This document shows positions 6,648-14,297 of a stretch of DNA of 27,970 nucleotides, in pieces. The notes under the pieces were generated by a model. The model saw nothing but the letters and a program-made list of their open reading frames with translations, searched no databases and was not told the DNA's origin. Source of the stretch: Clostridium sp. (GTDB lineage: Bacteria; Bacillota; Clostridia; Clostridiales; Clostridiaceae); contig DPOH01000128.1 in NCBI GenBank assembly GCA_003539755.1, positions 1 through 27,970 on the forward strand, written 5' to 3'. The stretch's first letter is position 1. The number at the start of each line of letters is the position of its first letter. The position numbers and the translations under genes were made by a program.

Positions 6648-7823
6648 ATGAAAAAAATACCATTTTCGCCACCAGATATAAGTGAAGAAGAAGTTCAAGC
6701 AGTATGCGAAGTATTAAGAAGTGGATGGATTACATCTGGTCCTCAGCTTGCTAAGTTTGAAGATGGAATAAGAAATTACTGCAAAGTAAATGAAGCATTA
6801 GCATTAAACAGTGCAACAGCAGCTATGGAATTAGTGCTTAAAGTATTTGATTTTAAGGAAGGCGATGAAATAATATCTACTCCTTATACTTATACAGCAA
6901 CATCAAGCGTAGCTGTTCATAGAGGAATCAAGCCTATTTATGTGGATGTTAAAAAAGATACTTTTGAAATGGATATAGATAAGGTTGCTGAAAAAATAAC
7001 TCCAAAAACAAGAGCTATAATGCCTGTAGATATAGCAGGAGTACCTTTTGATTATGATGCATTAAAGAAAGTATTAAAAGATTTAGGAAGAGAAGATATT
7101 ATAATTCTTTGTGACTCTGCTCACTCATTTGGTGCAAAATACAAAGGTCAACCAGTTGGATCACAATGTGATTTCCACTCATTCTCATTCCATGCAGTTA
7201 AGAACTTAACTACAGGAGAAGGTGGAGCACTTACATTTAACGATAATCATTTTGGAGGACATGAAAATATTCTTCAATATATGAGATTTACAGCTATGCA
7301 TGGTCAATCTAAGGATGCATTAAGCAAGATGAAGGCTGGAGCATGGGAATATGATATTATCAATGATGGGTTAAAATGTAACCTTACAGATATAGGTGCA
7401 GCAATTGGTAATGTACAGCTTACTAGATATGAAGGAATGCTTGAAAGAAGAAGAGAAATATTTAAGGTATACAATGAAGTATTAGAAAAAGAAGATTTCT
7501 CTATAATACCATTTACTAAAGATGATAATGGTACAGAAACTTCATATCACTTATACTTATATAGAGTTAAAGGATTTGATGAAGCTAAGAGAAACAAAGC
7601 TATTCAAATGTTAGCTGAAAAAGGAATAGCTACAAATGTTCACTATAAGCCACTTCCAATGCTTACACTATATAAGAACTTAGGATACGATATTAAGGAT
7701 TATCCAAATGCATATGCACAATATGAAAATGAAATAACACTTCCAGTATACAGCACACTTGCACTAGAAGATGCTAAGTATGTAGCAGAAGAAGTTGTTA
7801 AAGTTATAAAAGAAATATTATAA
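6648..7823 (+). CDS. DegT/DnrJ/EryC1/StrS-family PLP aminotransferase (sugar aminotransferase)
   Basis: Aspartate-aminotransferase-fold enzyme of the family that aminates nucleotide-linked keto-sugars. It shows the ArnB/PseC-like opening IPFSPPDISEEE...GWITSGP, Asp156 in CDSAHSFGAKYKG and the Schiff-base lysine at about 185 in SFHAVKNLTTGEGGAL. The C-terminal NVHYKPLPML...LPVYSTL is typical. Length 391 is normal. The true sugar substrate cannot be read from the sequence; no dehydratase or glycosyltransferase is nearby. A good SD (AGGAGAGGA) precedes the ATG and a terminator follows, so it appears monocistronic. Confidence 0.9.
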   Translation: MKKIPFSPPDISEEEVQAVCEVLRSGWITSGPQLAKFEDGIRNYCKVNEALALNSATAAMELVLKVFDFKEGDEIISTPYTYTATSSVAVHRGIKPIYVDVKKDTFEMDIDKVAEKITPKTRAIMPVDIAGVPFDYDALKKVLKDLGREDIIILCDSAHSFGAKYKGQPVGSQCDFHSFSFHAVKNLTTGEGGALTFNDNHFGGHENILQYMRFTAMHGQSKDALSKMKAGAWEYDIINDGLKCNLTDIGAAIGNVQLTRYEGMLERRREIFKVYNEVLEKEDFSIIPFTKDDNGTETSYHLYLYRVKGFDEAKRNKAIQMLAEKGIATNVHYKPLPMLTLYKNLGYDIKDYPNAYAQYENEITLPVYSTLALEDAKYVAEEVVKVIKEIL

Positions 7824-7835
7824 AAAAGTTATTAT

Positions 7836-7858
7836 AAAAAGGGCGAAAGCCCTTTTTT
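7836..7858 (+). terminator. Intrinsic terminator
   Basis: AAAAAGGGC, GAAA tetraloop, GCCCTTTTTT: a GC-rich stem with a T-tract 13 bases after the aminotransferase stop. Confidence 0.93.
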
Positions 7859-7863
7859 AGTTT

Positions 7864-7892
7864 TTGTTTCATCATATATTTTGATATATAAT
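7864..7892 (+). promoter_or_regulatory. Sigma-A promoter of the MerR-methyltransferase gene
   Basis: TTGTTT (7864-7869), 17-base spacer, perfect TATAAT (7887-7892). It starts directly after the preceding terminator and leaves only about 14 bases of leader before the GTG start. Confidence 0.7.
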
Positions 7893-7912
7893 AAACCTAC
7901 GGGGTGAGTGAA

Positions 7913-9073
7913 GTGAAAATTGGTGAATTTGCAAAAAGATCAGGAGTGACGGTGAAGACGCTGCTTCATTATGATAAGATAGGTTTATTAAAACCAAGTG
8001 AGAAAACAGAAAGTGGATATAGATTATATTGTGAAGATGATTTTTTAAAGCTTCAGCAGATCACTACTTTAAAGTTTATTGGGCTTTCTTTAAGTGAGAT
8101 AAAAAATGTTCTTTTTGAAAGTGGAGAAAACTTGGAAAATATGATAGCTATTCAAAAGAAAGCACTTGAAGAAAAGAAAAAGCATATAGAAGAAATTATA
8201 GGCGTATTTAATAAAGCAGAAGTTACTGCTAAAGAAAAGGGATTTCTCGATGCAAGTACTCTAATAAATATAATTAAGCTTACGGGAATGGAAAGATCAA
8301 TTAAAGAACAGTATAAAAACGATAAAAATCTTAACTTAAGAAAAAATCTTCATAGTTATAATATAAATAAAATTGATTGGGATAAGTGGTGCTATAAACA
8401 AATTGATTTTAAGAAAAATAGCAGAGTTTTAGAAATTGGATGTGGAACAGGAAAGCTATGGGAAAAGAATAAAGAAGATATAGATGAGACTTTAGATATT
8501 ACTGTTTCTGATTTTTCAAAGAACATGCTGAAAATTGCCAAACAGAAATTAAAAGCAATAGATAGAAAATTTAATTTTCAAGAAATAAATGCTGAAAATA
8601 TACCTTATGATGATAATACATTTGATATAGTAATTGCTGAGCATATGATTTATTTAGTGCCTAATATGGAACAAGCATTGAGTGAAATAAGACGTGTGTT
8701 AGTTCCTGGAGGTGTATTTTATGTGACATCAAATTCCAATGAATCAATGAAAGAATTAAATGAGCTTGTAAATGATTTTGATTCTAATAGTGGTCTTAAT
8801 AGTAATGGATATTCAACAAGATTTGAACTTGAAAATGGAGAAGAAATATTAAAAAAATACTTTAACAAAGTAGATGTTGAAATATTAGATGGAAAAATTA
8901 TTGTAGATAATCCAAAACCAATTGTGGAATACAAAGCATCAACTATTCAAGGAACTTCTATACTTGTTGGAGAAAGGAAAAAAGAATTTACTAAATATAT
9001 TCAAGATTATATTGATAAAAACAAGAAGATTTCTATAACAACAAAAACATGTATGTTTAAAGCGTATAAGTAA
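7913..9073 (+). CDS. MerR-type DNA-binding domain fused to a SAM-dependent methyltransferase
   Basis: Residues 1 to about 70 form a MerR winged helix (MKIGEFAKRSGVTVKTLLHYDKIGL, then SGYRLY and the FIGLSLSEIK wing). A dimerisation-type helix follows (about 78-100, rich in K and E). From about 150 comes a class I methyltransferase: motif I VLEIGCGTGK (172-181), an acidic strand (ITVSDFSKNML), AENIPYDDNTFDIVIAEHMI and IRRVLVPGGVFYVTSN. The effector-binding part of a normal MerR protein is thus replaced by an enzyme domain. I place the start at GTG 7913, 6 bases after GGGGTG; a GTG at 7904 is in frame but overlaps the SD. Substrate and ligand are unknown. It has its own promoter and terminator, and the next gene downstream carries a MerR-type promoter. 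Confidence 0.88.
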   Translation: MKIGEFAKRSGVTVKTLLHYDKIGLLKPSEKTESGYRLYCEDDFLKLQQITTLKFIGLSLSEIKNVLFESGENLENMIAIQKKALEEKKKHIEEIIGVFNKAEVTAKEKGFLDASTLINIIKLTGMERSIKEQYKNDKNLNLRKNLHSYNINKIDWDKWCYKQIDFKKNSRVLEIGCGTGKLWEKNKEDIDETLDITVSDFSKNMLKIAKQKLKAIDRKFNFQEINAENIPYDDNTFDIVIAEHMIYLVPNMEQALSEIRRVLVPGGVFYVTSNSNESMKELNELVNDFDSNSGLNSNGYSTRFELENGEEILKKYFNKVDVEILDGKIIVDNPKPIVEYKASTIQGTSILVGERKKEFTKYIQDYIDKNKKISITTKTCMFKAYK

Positions 9074-9088
9074 AAATAGATAAAGTAA

Positions 9089-9127
9089 AAAGTGATGAAG
9101 AAGAAAATTTTTCATCACTTTCTCTAT
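9089..9127 (+). terminator. Intrinsic terminator
   Basis: AAAGTGATGAA (9089-9099) pairs perfectly with TTCATCACTTT (9111-9121), followed by a T-rich tail. Confidence 0.75.
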
Positions 9128-9208
9128 TTTCTAAAGATTATTACAAAGAAATAAGCAGAATAAAAAGATGTTAAATTAAAACAATATAAAAAAGAATATT
9201 TTTATTGC

Positions 9209-9239
9209 TTGACTCTGACCTAAGGTAGGAGAATATTCT
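9209..9239 (+). promoter_or_regulatory. MerR-type promoter/operator upstream of the second DegT aminotransferase
   Basis: -35 TTGACT (9209-9214) and -10 TATTCT (9234-9239) are 19 bases apart, the overlong spacing used by MerR activators. Between and overlapping them lies the dyad CTCTGACCT-A-AGGTAGGAG (9213-9231), with 7 of 9 pairs symmetric about A9222. The spacer length and operator placement are seen directly. Control by the adjacent MerR-methyltransferase is inference. Confidence 0.7.
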
Positions 9240-9301
9240 ATATATAGTAATTTATTAATTTAAAAATATTTGATATTTCATATAAAAGGAGAGAGAAACA
9301 A

Positions 9302-10486
9302 ATGAATATTCCATTAGTTGATCTGAAAGCTCAATATAAAACAGTAGAAAAAGATGTAGAGAAGGTTACAAGAGAAATTTTAAGCAGTGCAAAATATATA
9401 ATGGGAAGTGCTGTTACAGATTTTGAAGAAGAATTTGCAAAATATGTAGGTGCTAAACATGCAATATCAGTAGGAAACGGAACAGATGCATTAGTAGTAG
9501 CATTAAAAGCATGTGGTATTGGTGAGGGAGATGAAGTTATAACAACTCCATTTACCTTTTTTGCTACAGCAGAAAGTATATCTTTTGTTGGTGCAACACC
9601 AGTATTTGTAGATGTTAGAAGAGATACATATAATATAGATCCTTCTAAAATAGAAGAAAAAATAACTTCAAAAACAAAAGCTATTATGCCAGTTCATATA
9701 TTTGGTCAACCAGCTGAAATGGATGAAATAAATGAAATTGCTAAAAAACATAATTTACTTGTTATAGAAGATGCAGCTCAGGCAGCAGGCTCTGAATACA
9801 AAGGAAAGAAAGCTGGTTCACTTGGAGATGTAGCATGTTTTTCATTTTTCCCAACTAAGAATTTAGGATGTGCTGGTGACGGTGGTATGATTACTACGAA
9901 TAATGATGATATTGCAGTTATAGCTAGAGCACTTAGAACACATGGGAGTGGTGAAAATGGACAAAGAGCGTATAATCTTTTAAACAATATAAAAGAAGAT
10001 GTTGAAACTTCAGAAGGTCATGATGATACAGTATACAATCCATTAAAGTACTACAACTATCTAATTGGATTTAATACAAGATTAGATGCTATTCAAGCTG
10101 CAATACTTAGCGTTAAGCTTCCATATCTTGATGAATGGGTTGAAAAGAGAAATAATAATGCTATGAAGTATAAAGAGATGTTTAAGGATACTGAACTTAC
10201 TATGCCTGTTATAATTAAGGAAGCTAAGAGTGCATTTAACATGTTTGTAGTTCAGTCAGAAAATAGAGAAGAATTAGTAGAAAAATTAAAAGAAAAAGGA
10301 ATAAGTACAGGTGTTTATTATCCAATTCCTATGCATTTACAAAAGGTATATAAGGATTTAGGATATAAAGAAGGAGACCTAAAGGAAGCTGAATATTTAT
10401 CTTATAGAACATTTGCAATTCCAGTTTATCCAGAATTGACTGTTGAAGAACAGAATTATATTATTGAAACAATAAAGAGTCTATAA
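9302..10486 (+). CDS. DegT/DnrJ/EryC1/StrS-family PLP aminotransferase (second)
   Basis: Second sugar aminotransferase, of a different subfamily from the one at 6648. It has the opening IPLVDLKAQY, the GNGTDALVVALKA phosphate-binding region, Asp157 in VIEDAAQAAGSEYKG and the lysine at about 186 in FSFFPTKNLGCAGDGGMI. Its closest relatives are the WbpE/QdtB/DesV-type enzymes that transaminate 3-keto sugars on nucleotides. Residues about 217-250 contain an unusually acidic stretch (NNIKEDVETSEGHDDTVYN) that may be a subfamily insert. SD AAAGGAGAG precedes the ATG. Its promoter is of MerR type. No pathway partner is visible nearby. Confidence 0.9.
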   Translation: MNIPLVDLKAQYKTVEKDVEKVTREILSSAKYIMGSAVTDFEEEFAKYVGAKHAISVGNGTDALVVALKACGIGEGDEVITTPFTFFATAESISFVGATPVFVDVRRDTYNIDPSKIEEKITSKTKAIMPVHIFGQPAEMDEINEIAKKHNLLVIEDAAQAAGSEYKGKKAGSLGDVACFSFFPTKNLGCAGDGGMITTNNDDIAVIARALRTHGSGENGQRAYNLLNNIKEDVETSEGHDDTVYNPLKYYNYLIGFNTRLDAIQAAILSVKLPYLDEWVEKRNNNAMKYKEMFKDTELTMPVIIKEAKSAFNMFVVQSENREELVEKLKEKGISTGVYYPIPMHLQKVYKDLGYKEGDLKEAEYLSYRTFAIPVYPELTVEEQNYIIETIKSL

Positions 10487-10628
10487 TATCAGGTTCTATT
10501 TAGGTATAGATAAAAATTTAAGTGACTTAAACTAATCTGTAACATTACAACATATATATAATCTATATCAGCAGTACATTTACTTGAGGATATTTTAGCG
10601 CAGATAAAGTTATAGAATTATTGTTATG

Positions 10629-10668
10629 AATCTGTTAAGTATATATTTTTATGCTTAGCAGATTTTTT
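10629..10668 (+). terminator. Intrinsic terminator
   Basis: AATCTGTTAAG (10629-10639) pairs with CTTAGCAGATT (10654-10664) with one G-U pair, followed by a T-tract. It lies about 140 bases beyond the aminotransferase stop. Confidence 0.75.
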
Positions 10669-10751
10669 AATGCCTAGGAAAGTATAAAATCAAAAAAGGT
10701 AGCTTACATTAGTAGATGTTTAATGTTAAAGATTTAATTGTATGCTCAAGA

Positions 10752-10790
10752 AAAGTTAACTTATAGAAGAGTGGAGTAAGCAACTTTTTT
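10752..10790 (+). terminator. Second terminator-like hairpin (possible attenuator)
   Basis: AAGTT..CTTA pairs with TAAG.AACTT around a 13-base loop and an internal bulge, then TTTTTT. It sits 70 bases before the next gene, so it is either a back-up terminator or an attenuator in that gene's leader. Confidence 0.45.
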
Positions 10791-10860
10791 ATTGTATTAA
10801 GAGTATATTTTAGGAATATCTATACAGAGTAATTAATATAGAAGAGAAGGAGGCGGAAAT

Positions 10861-11637
10861 ATGAAAATAATGACTTTTAATTTAAGATGTGATTTTATCT
10901 TAGATTTTAATAATAGATGGGATATACGTAAAGATATAGCTGTCAATTTAATAAAGAGTTATAAATGTGATTGTATAGGAGTACAGGAAGTAACTAAAAA
11001 AATGCATGATTATTTGTATGATAAATTAGAGAATTATAATATAGTAGGAATGCCTAGAAGTAAAAAGGTATCTGATGAAAGAAATGATATACTTATAAGT
11101 AAGCAATATGAAATTGAAGTATATAAGACATTTTGGCTGTCTGATACTCCAGAAGAAATAGGAAGTTCTAAGTGGTATTCTCTATATCCTAGAATATGTA
11201 CTACAGCTGTTATAAATCTTGAGAAAGGTAAAAAAATACGCGTATGTAATTCGCATTTGGACTGCTTTTTACCTCAAGCCCGTGAATATGGACTAAAAAA
11301 GCTTATTGAAGTTATAAAAAAGGAGCAGGAAAAAGAAGAAATGCCATTAATAATAATGGGAGATTTTAATGCTACACCTAACAGTAGACTGATACAGAAT
11401 TTTAGAAATGGAGTATACTTAGATAAAAAGATGTTAGCAGTTCAAGATTTTAATGAGTCAATATACCAAGAGAGAACTAGAGGAAATTTTAAAGGAAGAA
11501 AAAGAGGTCTTCATATTGATTATATATTTGTAAGTGAAGAATTTGAGATACTGGATGCAGAAATAGTAAAGTATAATGAAAATGGCAGATATCCCTCAGA
11601 TCATTATCCTGTATTTGCAGAGATAGAGCTTAAATAA
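10861..11637 (+). CDS. Endonuclease/exonuclease/phosphatase (EEP) superfamily protein
   Basis: Mg-dependent phosphodiesterase fold shared by ExoIII, DNase I, sphingomyelinases and inositol phosphatases. The catalytic set is complete: Asn7 (MTFNLRCD), Glu43 (GVQEV), His132 (NSHLD), Asp168 and Asn170 (MGDFNATP), Asp220 (LHIDYIFVS) and the Asp247-His248 pair (SDHYP). There is no signal peptide, so the 258-residue protein should be cytoplasmic. Similar stand-alone Firmicute proteins are annotated only as EEP family and the substrate is unknown. SD AAGGAGGCGG lies 3-4 bases before the ATG. Confidence 0.9.
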   Translation: MKIMTFNLRCDFILDFNNRWDIRKDIAVNLIKSYKCDCIGVQEVTKKMHDYLYDKLENYNIVGMPRSKKVSDERNDILISKQYEIEVYKTFWLSDTPEEIGSSKWYSLYPRICTTAVINLEKGKKIRVCNSHLDCFLPQAREYGLKKLIEVIKKEQEKEEMPLIIMGDFNATPNSRLIQNFRNGVYLDKKMLAVQDFNESIYQERTRGNFKGRKRGLHIDYIFVSEEFEILDAEIVKYNENGRYPSDHYPVFAEIELK

Positions 11638-11736
11638 ACTTGTTTAAAGTGTATATTTTTGATAAATTATAAAATTAATGTTTATTTGTAATCATTCGAA
11701 AATATTATAAGGAGTTAAAAGGAAAGGAATGATTTA

Positions 11737-12468
11737 TTGTCTATATTACCAAAGGCAGTATGTGCAGTATATATAAGTGCTGCAATGGTTTCAGGTGGGG
11801 TTACTGCCTATATGAAATTTACATTAGATGAAAGTGGATACTTTAATGAGATTATGAATAAGCATAAGTTTGACTTGAAGGAAAATGGACAAGTAGTTGA
11901 TGTTGATTCTAATTTATGCATACGAAATGATGCAGATATAAATTCTGAAGTTATTTATATGCTTTATGAAGGTATGACATTTAAAATATTAGATAAAAAG
12001 GGAGAATGGTATAACATTAACTATAACAATAATATAGTAGGGTATGTAAATGAACATTACGTTGAAGAATATGATGATAAACCACCTCATGAAACTTACG
12101 AAGAAAGGGAAAAGAATACACCATATAAACAGCTTTCAGAAGATAAATTAGAGCCTATAAAAGCAGAACTTACTGCATATTGTAATTGTAAAATATGCTC
12201 GGAAAATTGGGGTTCAGCAACTGCTATGCAAACTCAGACAAGAAAAGGAGTAGTTGCTGCACCTAAGCAGATAACTTTGGGAAGCAGACTATATATACCA
12301 GATTTAAAGGGGTATAAGGAAGATGGTATATTTGATGTAGAGGATAGAGGGGGAGCTGTTAAAGTAAAAGATGATGGTACATATATAATTGATGTGTGGC
12401 TTAAGACACACGAAGAAGTAAAAGAGTTTGGAAGAAAAAAATCAGTTATTTATCTTATAAAAAATTAA
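11737..12468 (+). CDS. SH3b plus 3D-domain cell-wall protein (YuiC/RpfB-like)
   Basis: Probable envelope-anchored peptidoglycan-active protein. A hydrophobic N-terminal segment (about 4-25) could be an uncleaved anchor or signal. Residues about 51-112 resemble a bacterial SH3 domain (LCIRNDADINSEVIYML...GEWYNINYNNNIVGYVNEHYV). Residues about 142-243 form a 3D domain, the double-psi barrel related to MltA lytic transglycosylases: LTAYCNCKICS, GVVAAP, LGSRLYIP, then the Asp motifs FDVEDRGGAV (200-209) and IIDVW. The start is TTG 11737, 9 bases after GGAAAGG; a stop at 11716 limits extension. A paralogue follows at 12743 with its own promoter. Confidence 0.85.
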   Translation: MSILPKAVCAVYISAAMVSGGVTAYMKFTLDESGYFNEIMNKHKFDLKENGQVVDVDSNLCIRNDADINSEVIYMLYEGMTFKILDKKGEWYNINYNNNIVGYVNEHYVEEYDDKPPHETYEEREKNTPYKQLSEDKLEPIKAELTAYCNCKICSENWGSATAMQTQTRKGVVAAPKQITLGSRLYIPDLKGYKEDGIFDVEDRGGAVKVKDDGTYIIDVWLKTHEEVKEFGRKKSVIYLIKN

Positions 12469-12638
12469 ATACATATAAAAAAATAAATCACTATTTTTAG
12501 AATTGTTCAATAAAAAAATAATACAAATTTGCTGAAAATTTATTGGATTTGTGGTAAATAATATGGTAAGCTTGCTTGGACTAGTACATAAATATTTCAT
12601 ATTATAGAATAGTTTTATTTATTATGAAAATACTGCTT

Positions 12639-12667
12639 TTGAAATGATAAAATCTATCTCGTATAAT
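12639..12667 (+). promoter_or_regulatory. Sigma-A promoter of the second 3D-domain gene
   Basis: TTGAAA (12639-12644), exactly 17 bases, then a perfect TATAAT (12662-12667). The expected transcript start is near 12674. The leader contains a perfect 9-bp hairpin, TAAGCATAA/TTATGCTTA (about 12697-12721), just before the SD at 12730-12735. Confidence 0.75.
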
Positions 12668-12742
12668 AGCCTCATGCCATATCGCAAACGAACAATAAGC
12701 ATAAGATTATGTTTATGCTTAAAGTAAACGAGGAGTGGTTTT

Positions 12743-13390
12743 TTGAAAAATTTTAAACAGTATTTATTTAAAGGATGTGCGGTACTTGGAATTTGTAGTA
12801 CTATACTTGTAAACAGACTTGTAATAGTTCAAGCAAAGACTATAAATGAAAATAATGCAAATAGTATTAAGAATACTATTGTAGAAGATGAATCTGCAGA
12901 ATTGGCTGTGTTAAAAGAAATAAATTATATAAGCGGTGATATGGTGAAAACGGCTGATTTAAATCTTGTACTAAATGATGATTCTAAAGAAGATATAAAG
13001 AATCAAGAAGCATCAGAATCAGAAAAAGTGCAGGAGGATGAAGCCGTTGAAAGTTCTAATTCTAAAATAAATGGAACACCTATAAAAGTGGAACTTACAG
13101 CATATTGCAGTGATGAAGAATGTTCAGGTAGCTGGGGGAATCAGACTGCTATGGGAACTACGGTAAGAACAGGTGTTGTTGCAGCACCATCAAATATAAA
13201 ACTTGGAAGTAAACTATATATTCCAGAGTTAGAATACTATAAATCAGATGGTATTTTTGACGTAGAAGACAGAGGAGGAGCTGTTAAAGTCAAAGAAGAT
13301 GGAACATATATTATTGATGTGTGGTTTCCCACCCATGAAGAGACAATTAAGTTTGGAAGAAAGAAGACTACAGTATATATAATAGAATAA
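12743..13390 (+). CDS. Secreted 3D-domain protein (paralogue of the preceding gene)
   Basis: An N-terminal signal peptide (about 1-31, likely cleavage after VQA) is followed by an acidic Ser/Glu-rich linker (about 45-110) and a C-terminal 3D domain (about 114-215). The 3D part is strongly similar to the upstream gene: LTAYC at 118-122, CSGSWGNQTAMG, GVVAAP, LGSKLYIP, FDVEDRGGAVKVKEDGTYIIDVW. It lacks the SH3b domain, so the pair shares the catalytic-type module with different targeting regions. The start is TTG 12743, 7 bases after GAGGAG. The likely role is peptidoglycan cleavage during growth, sporulation or germination, inferred from the family only. Confidence 0.85.
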   Translation: MKNFKQYLFKGCAVLGICSTILVNRLVIVQAKTINENNANSIKNTIVEDESAELAVLKEINYISGDMVKTADLNLVLNDDSKEDIKNQEASESEKVQEDEAVESSNSKINGTPIKVELTAYCSDEECSGSWGNQTAMGTTVRTGVVAAPSNIKLGSKLYIPELEYYKSDGIFDVEDRGGAVKVKEDGTYIIDVWFPTHEETIKFGRKKTTVYIIE

Positions 13391-13402
13391 TGAATATATG
13401 TA

Positions 13403-13448
13403 AAGAGTCATATATAACTAAAAGAATGGTGTATGGCTTTTTATTTTT
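13403..13448 (+). terminator. Intrinsic terminator
   Basis: AGTCATATAT (13406-13415) pairs with GTGTATGGCT (13429-13438) using several G-U pairs, followed by TTTTATTTTTTT. Confidence 0.7.
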
Positions 13449-13630
13449 TTGAAATTTTATTATGCTGAAATTTTTTACTGAATGATTTTATGTAAAGCAT
13501 AAATTTATTAATTTACATTGTAGTAAAGTTAAATAGATTATTTATATTATATTTTAGCTTTTTGTATAAAACATAAAAGTAAGTCTAATAATAAATTTGA
13601 TTTATTATTTAAGGAGTGAATTAATATATT

Positions 13631-14260
13631 ATGAAAAAGTTTATACAAAAACTATTATGTATTATTGTAACTATAATTACTTTTACTTCACTATCTATTA
13701 ATGCTTTTGCAGAAGCTGATTCAAAAAAGGCAGAATTTATACATAATCATTCTGAAGTTCTAGAATCACTAAAAGAATGCAATAAGTGTTGGAAGAAAAA
13801 TGGTGATGTAAGAATGGACTTCTTAGAGCAGATAATTCATCATAATGAAATAGAAATATGTATGTGTGAAAATATAATAAAATATACAGATAATAGGGAT
13901 GTTATGAATTTAGCTAAGAAGTTTATAAAGGCTTCTATGGATTGTAATTCAGAGCTTAATGAATTGTTGGATGAAATAAGAAAAGAGCCCATAAAAGATA
14001 AAAATAATGAAGAAAAATATGCTGTAGAATATGATCAGAAATATGGAAGTATGTTATTGCAGTTGCAGATAGATAGAAATGAGGATAATATAGATAAGAT
14101 ATTTTTATGTTCATCTAAAAAACATCATGAATACATGGCAAGTATATGTGAAATTATAAATAAATATACTAAAGATGAAAAAATTAATAAGCTTTCAAAA
14201 GATATAAGTGAAAGAATGAAAAAGGAAATAAAAAAATTAAATAGAACTTATAAAATGTAA
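13631..14260 (+). CDS. Secreted DUF305-like helical protein with an internal duplication
   Basis: A signal peptide (1 to about 27, NAFA^EA) precedes a mostly helical mature protein. Residues 63-116 (DFLEQIIHHNEIEICM...) resemble DUF305, a ferritin-like four-helix family with a His-His motif. The second half, about 140-208, repeats the pattern: His70-His71 aligns with His165-His166, and ENIIKYTDNRDVMNLAKKFI aligns with CEIINKYTKDEKINKLSKDI. Six cysteines lie in the mature part. Function is unknown; DUF305 proteins have been linked to metals, but no evidence here shows it. AAGGAG lies 14 bases from the ATG, longer than usual. Confidence 0.7.
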   Translation: MKKFIQKLLCIIVTIITFTSLSINAFAEADSKKAEFIHNHSEVLESLKECNKCWKKNGDVRMDFLEQIIHHNEIEICMCENIIKYTDNRDVMNLAKKFIKASMDCNSELNELLDEIRKEPIKDKNNEEKYAVEYDQKYGSMLLQLQIDRNEDNIDKIFLCSSKKHHEYMASICEIINKYTKDEKINKLSKDISERMKKEIKKLNRTYKM

Positions 14261-14297
14261 GCTGATTTTTTAACTTAATTAGAAAAGGGGGATTTTT

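Larger units (their letters stand above)
10487..10860. other. Intergenic region with two stem-loops
   Basis: This 374-base gap holds no convincing gene. It contains a terminator at 10629-10668 for the upstream aminotransferase and a second hairpin with a T-tract at 10752-10790, upstream of the next gene. The remainder is AT-rich with no clear sigma-A promoter that I can defend. Confidence 0.7.

Noticed and set aside
68..7823. First aminotransferase as part of the his operon
   Set aside because: A strong terminator at 6429-6470 and a separate promoter at 6560-6588 divide them, and hisC already supplies the pathway aminotransferase.
12658..12735. CTCGT ... ACGAG pairing with CTCGTATAAT, reminiscent of a purine riboswitch P1 stem, upstream of the second 3D-domain gene
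   Set aside because: The 5' arm is part of a near-consensus promoter (TTGAAA-17-TATAAT), so it would not be transcribed, and the conserved purine-aptamer core is absent.
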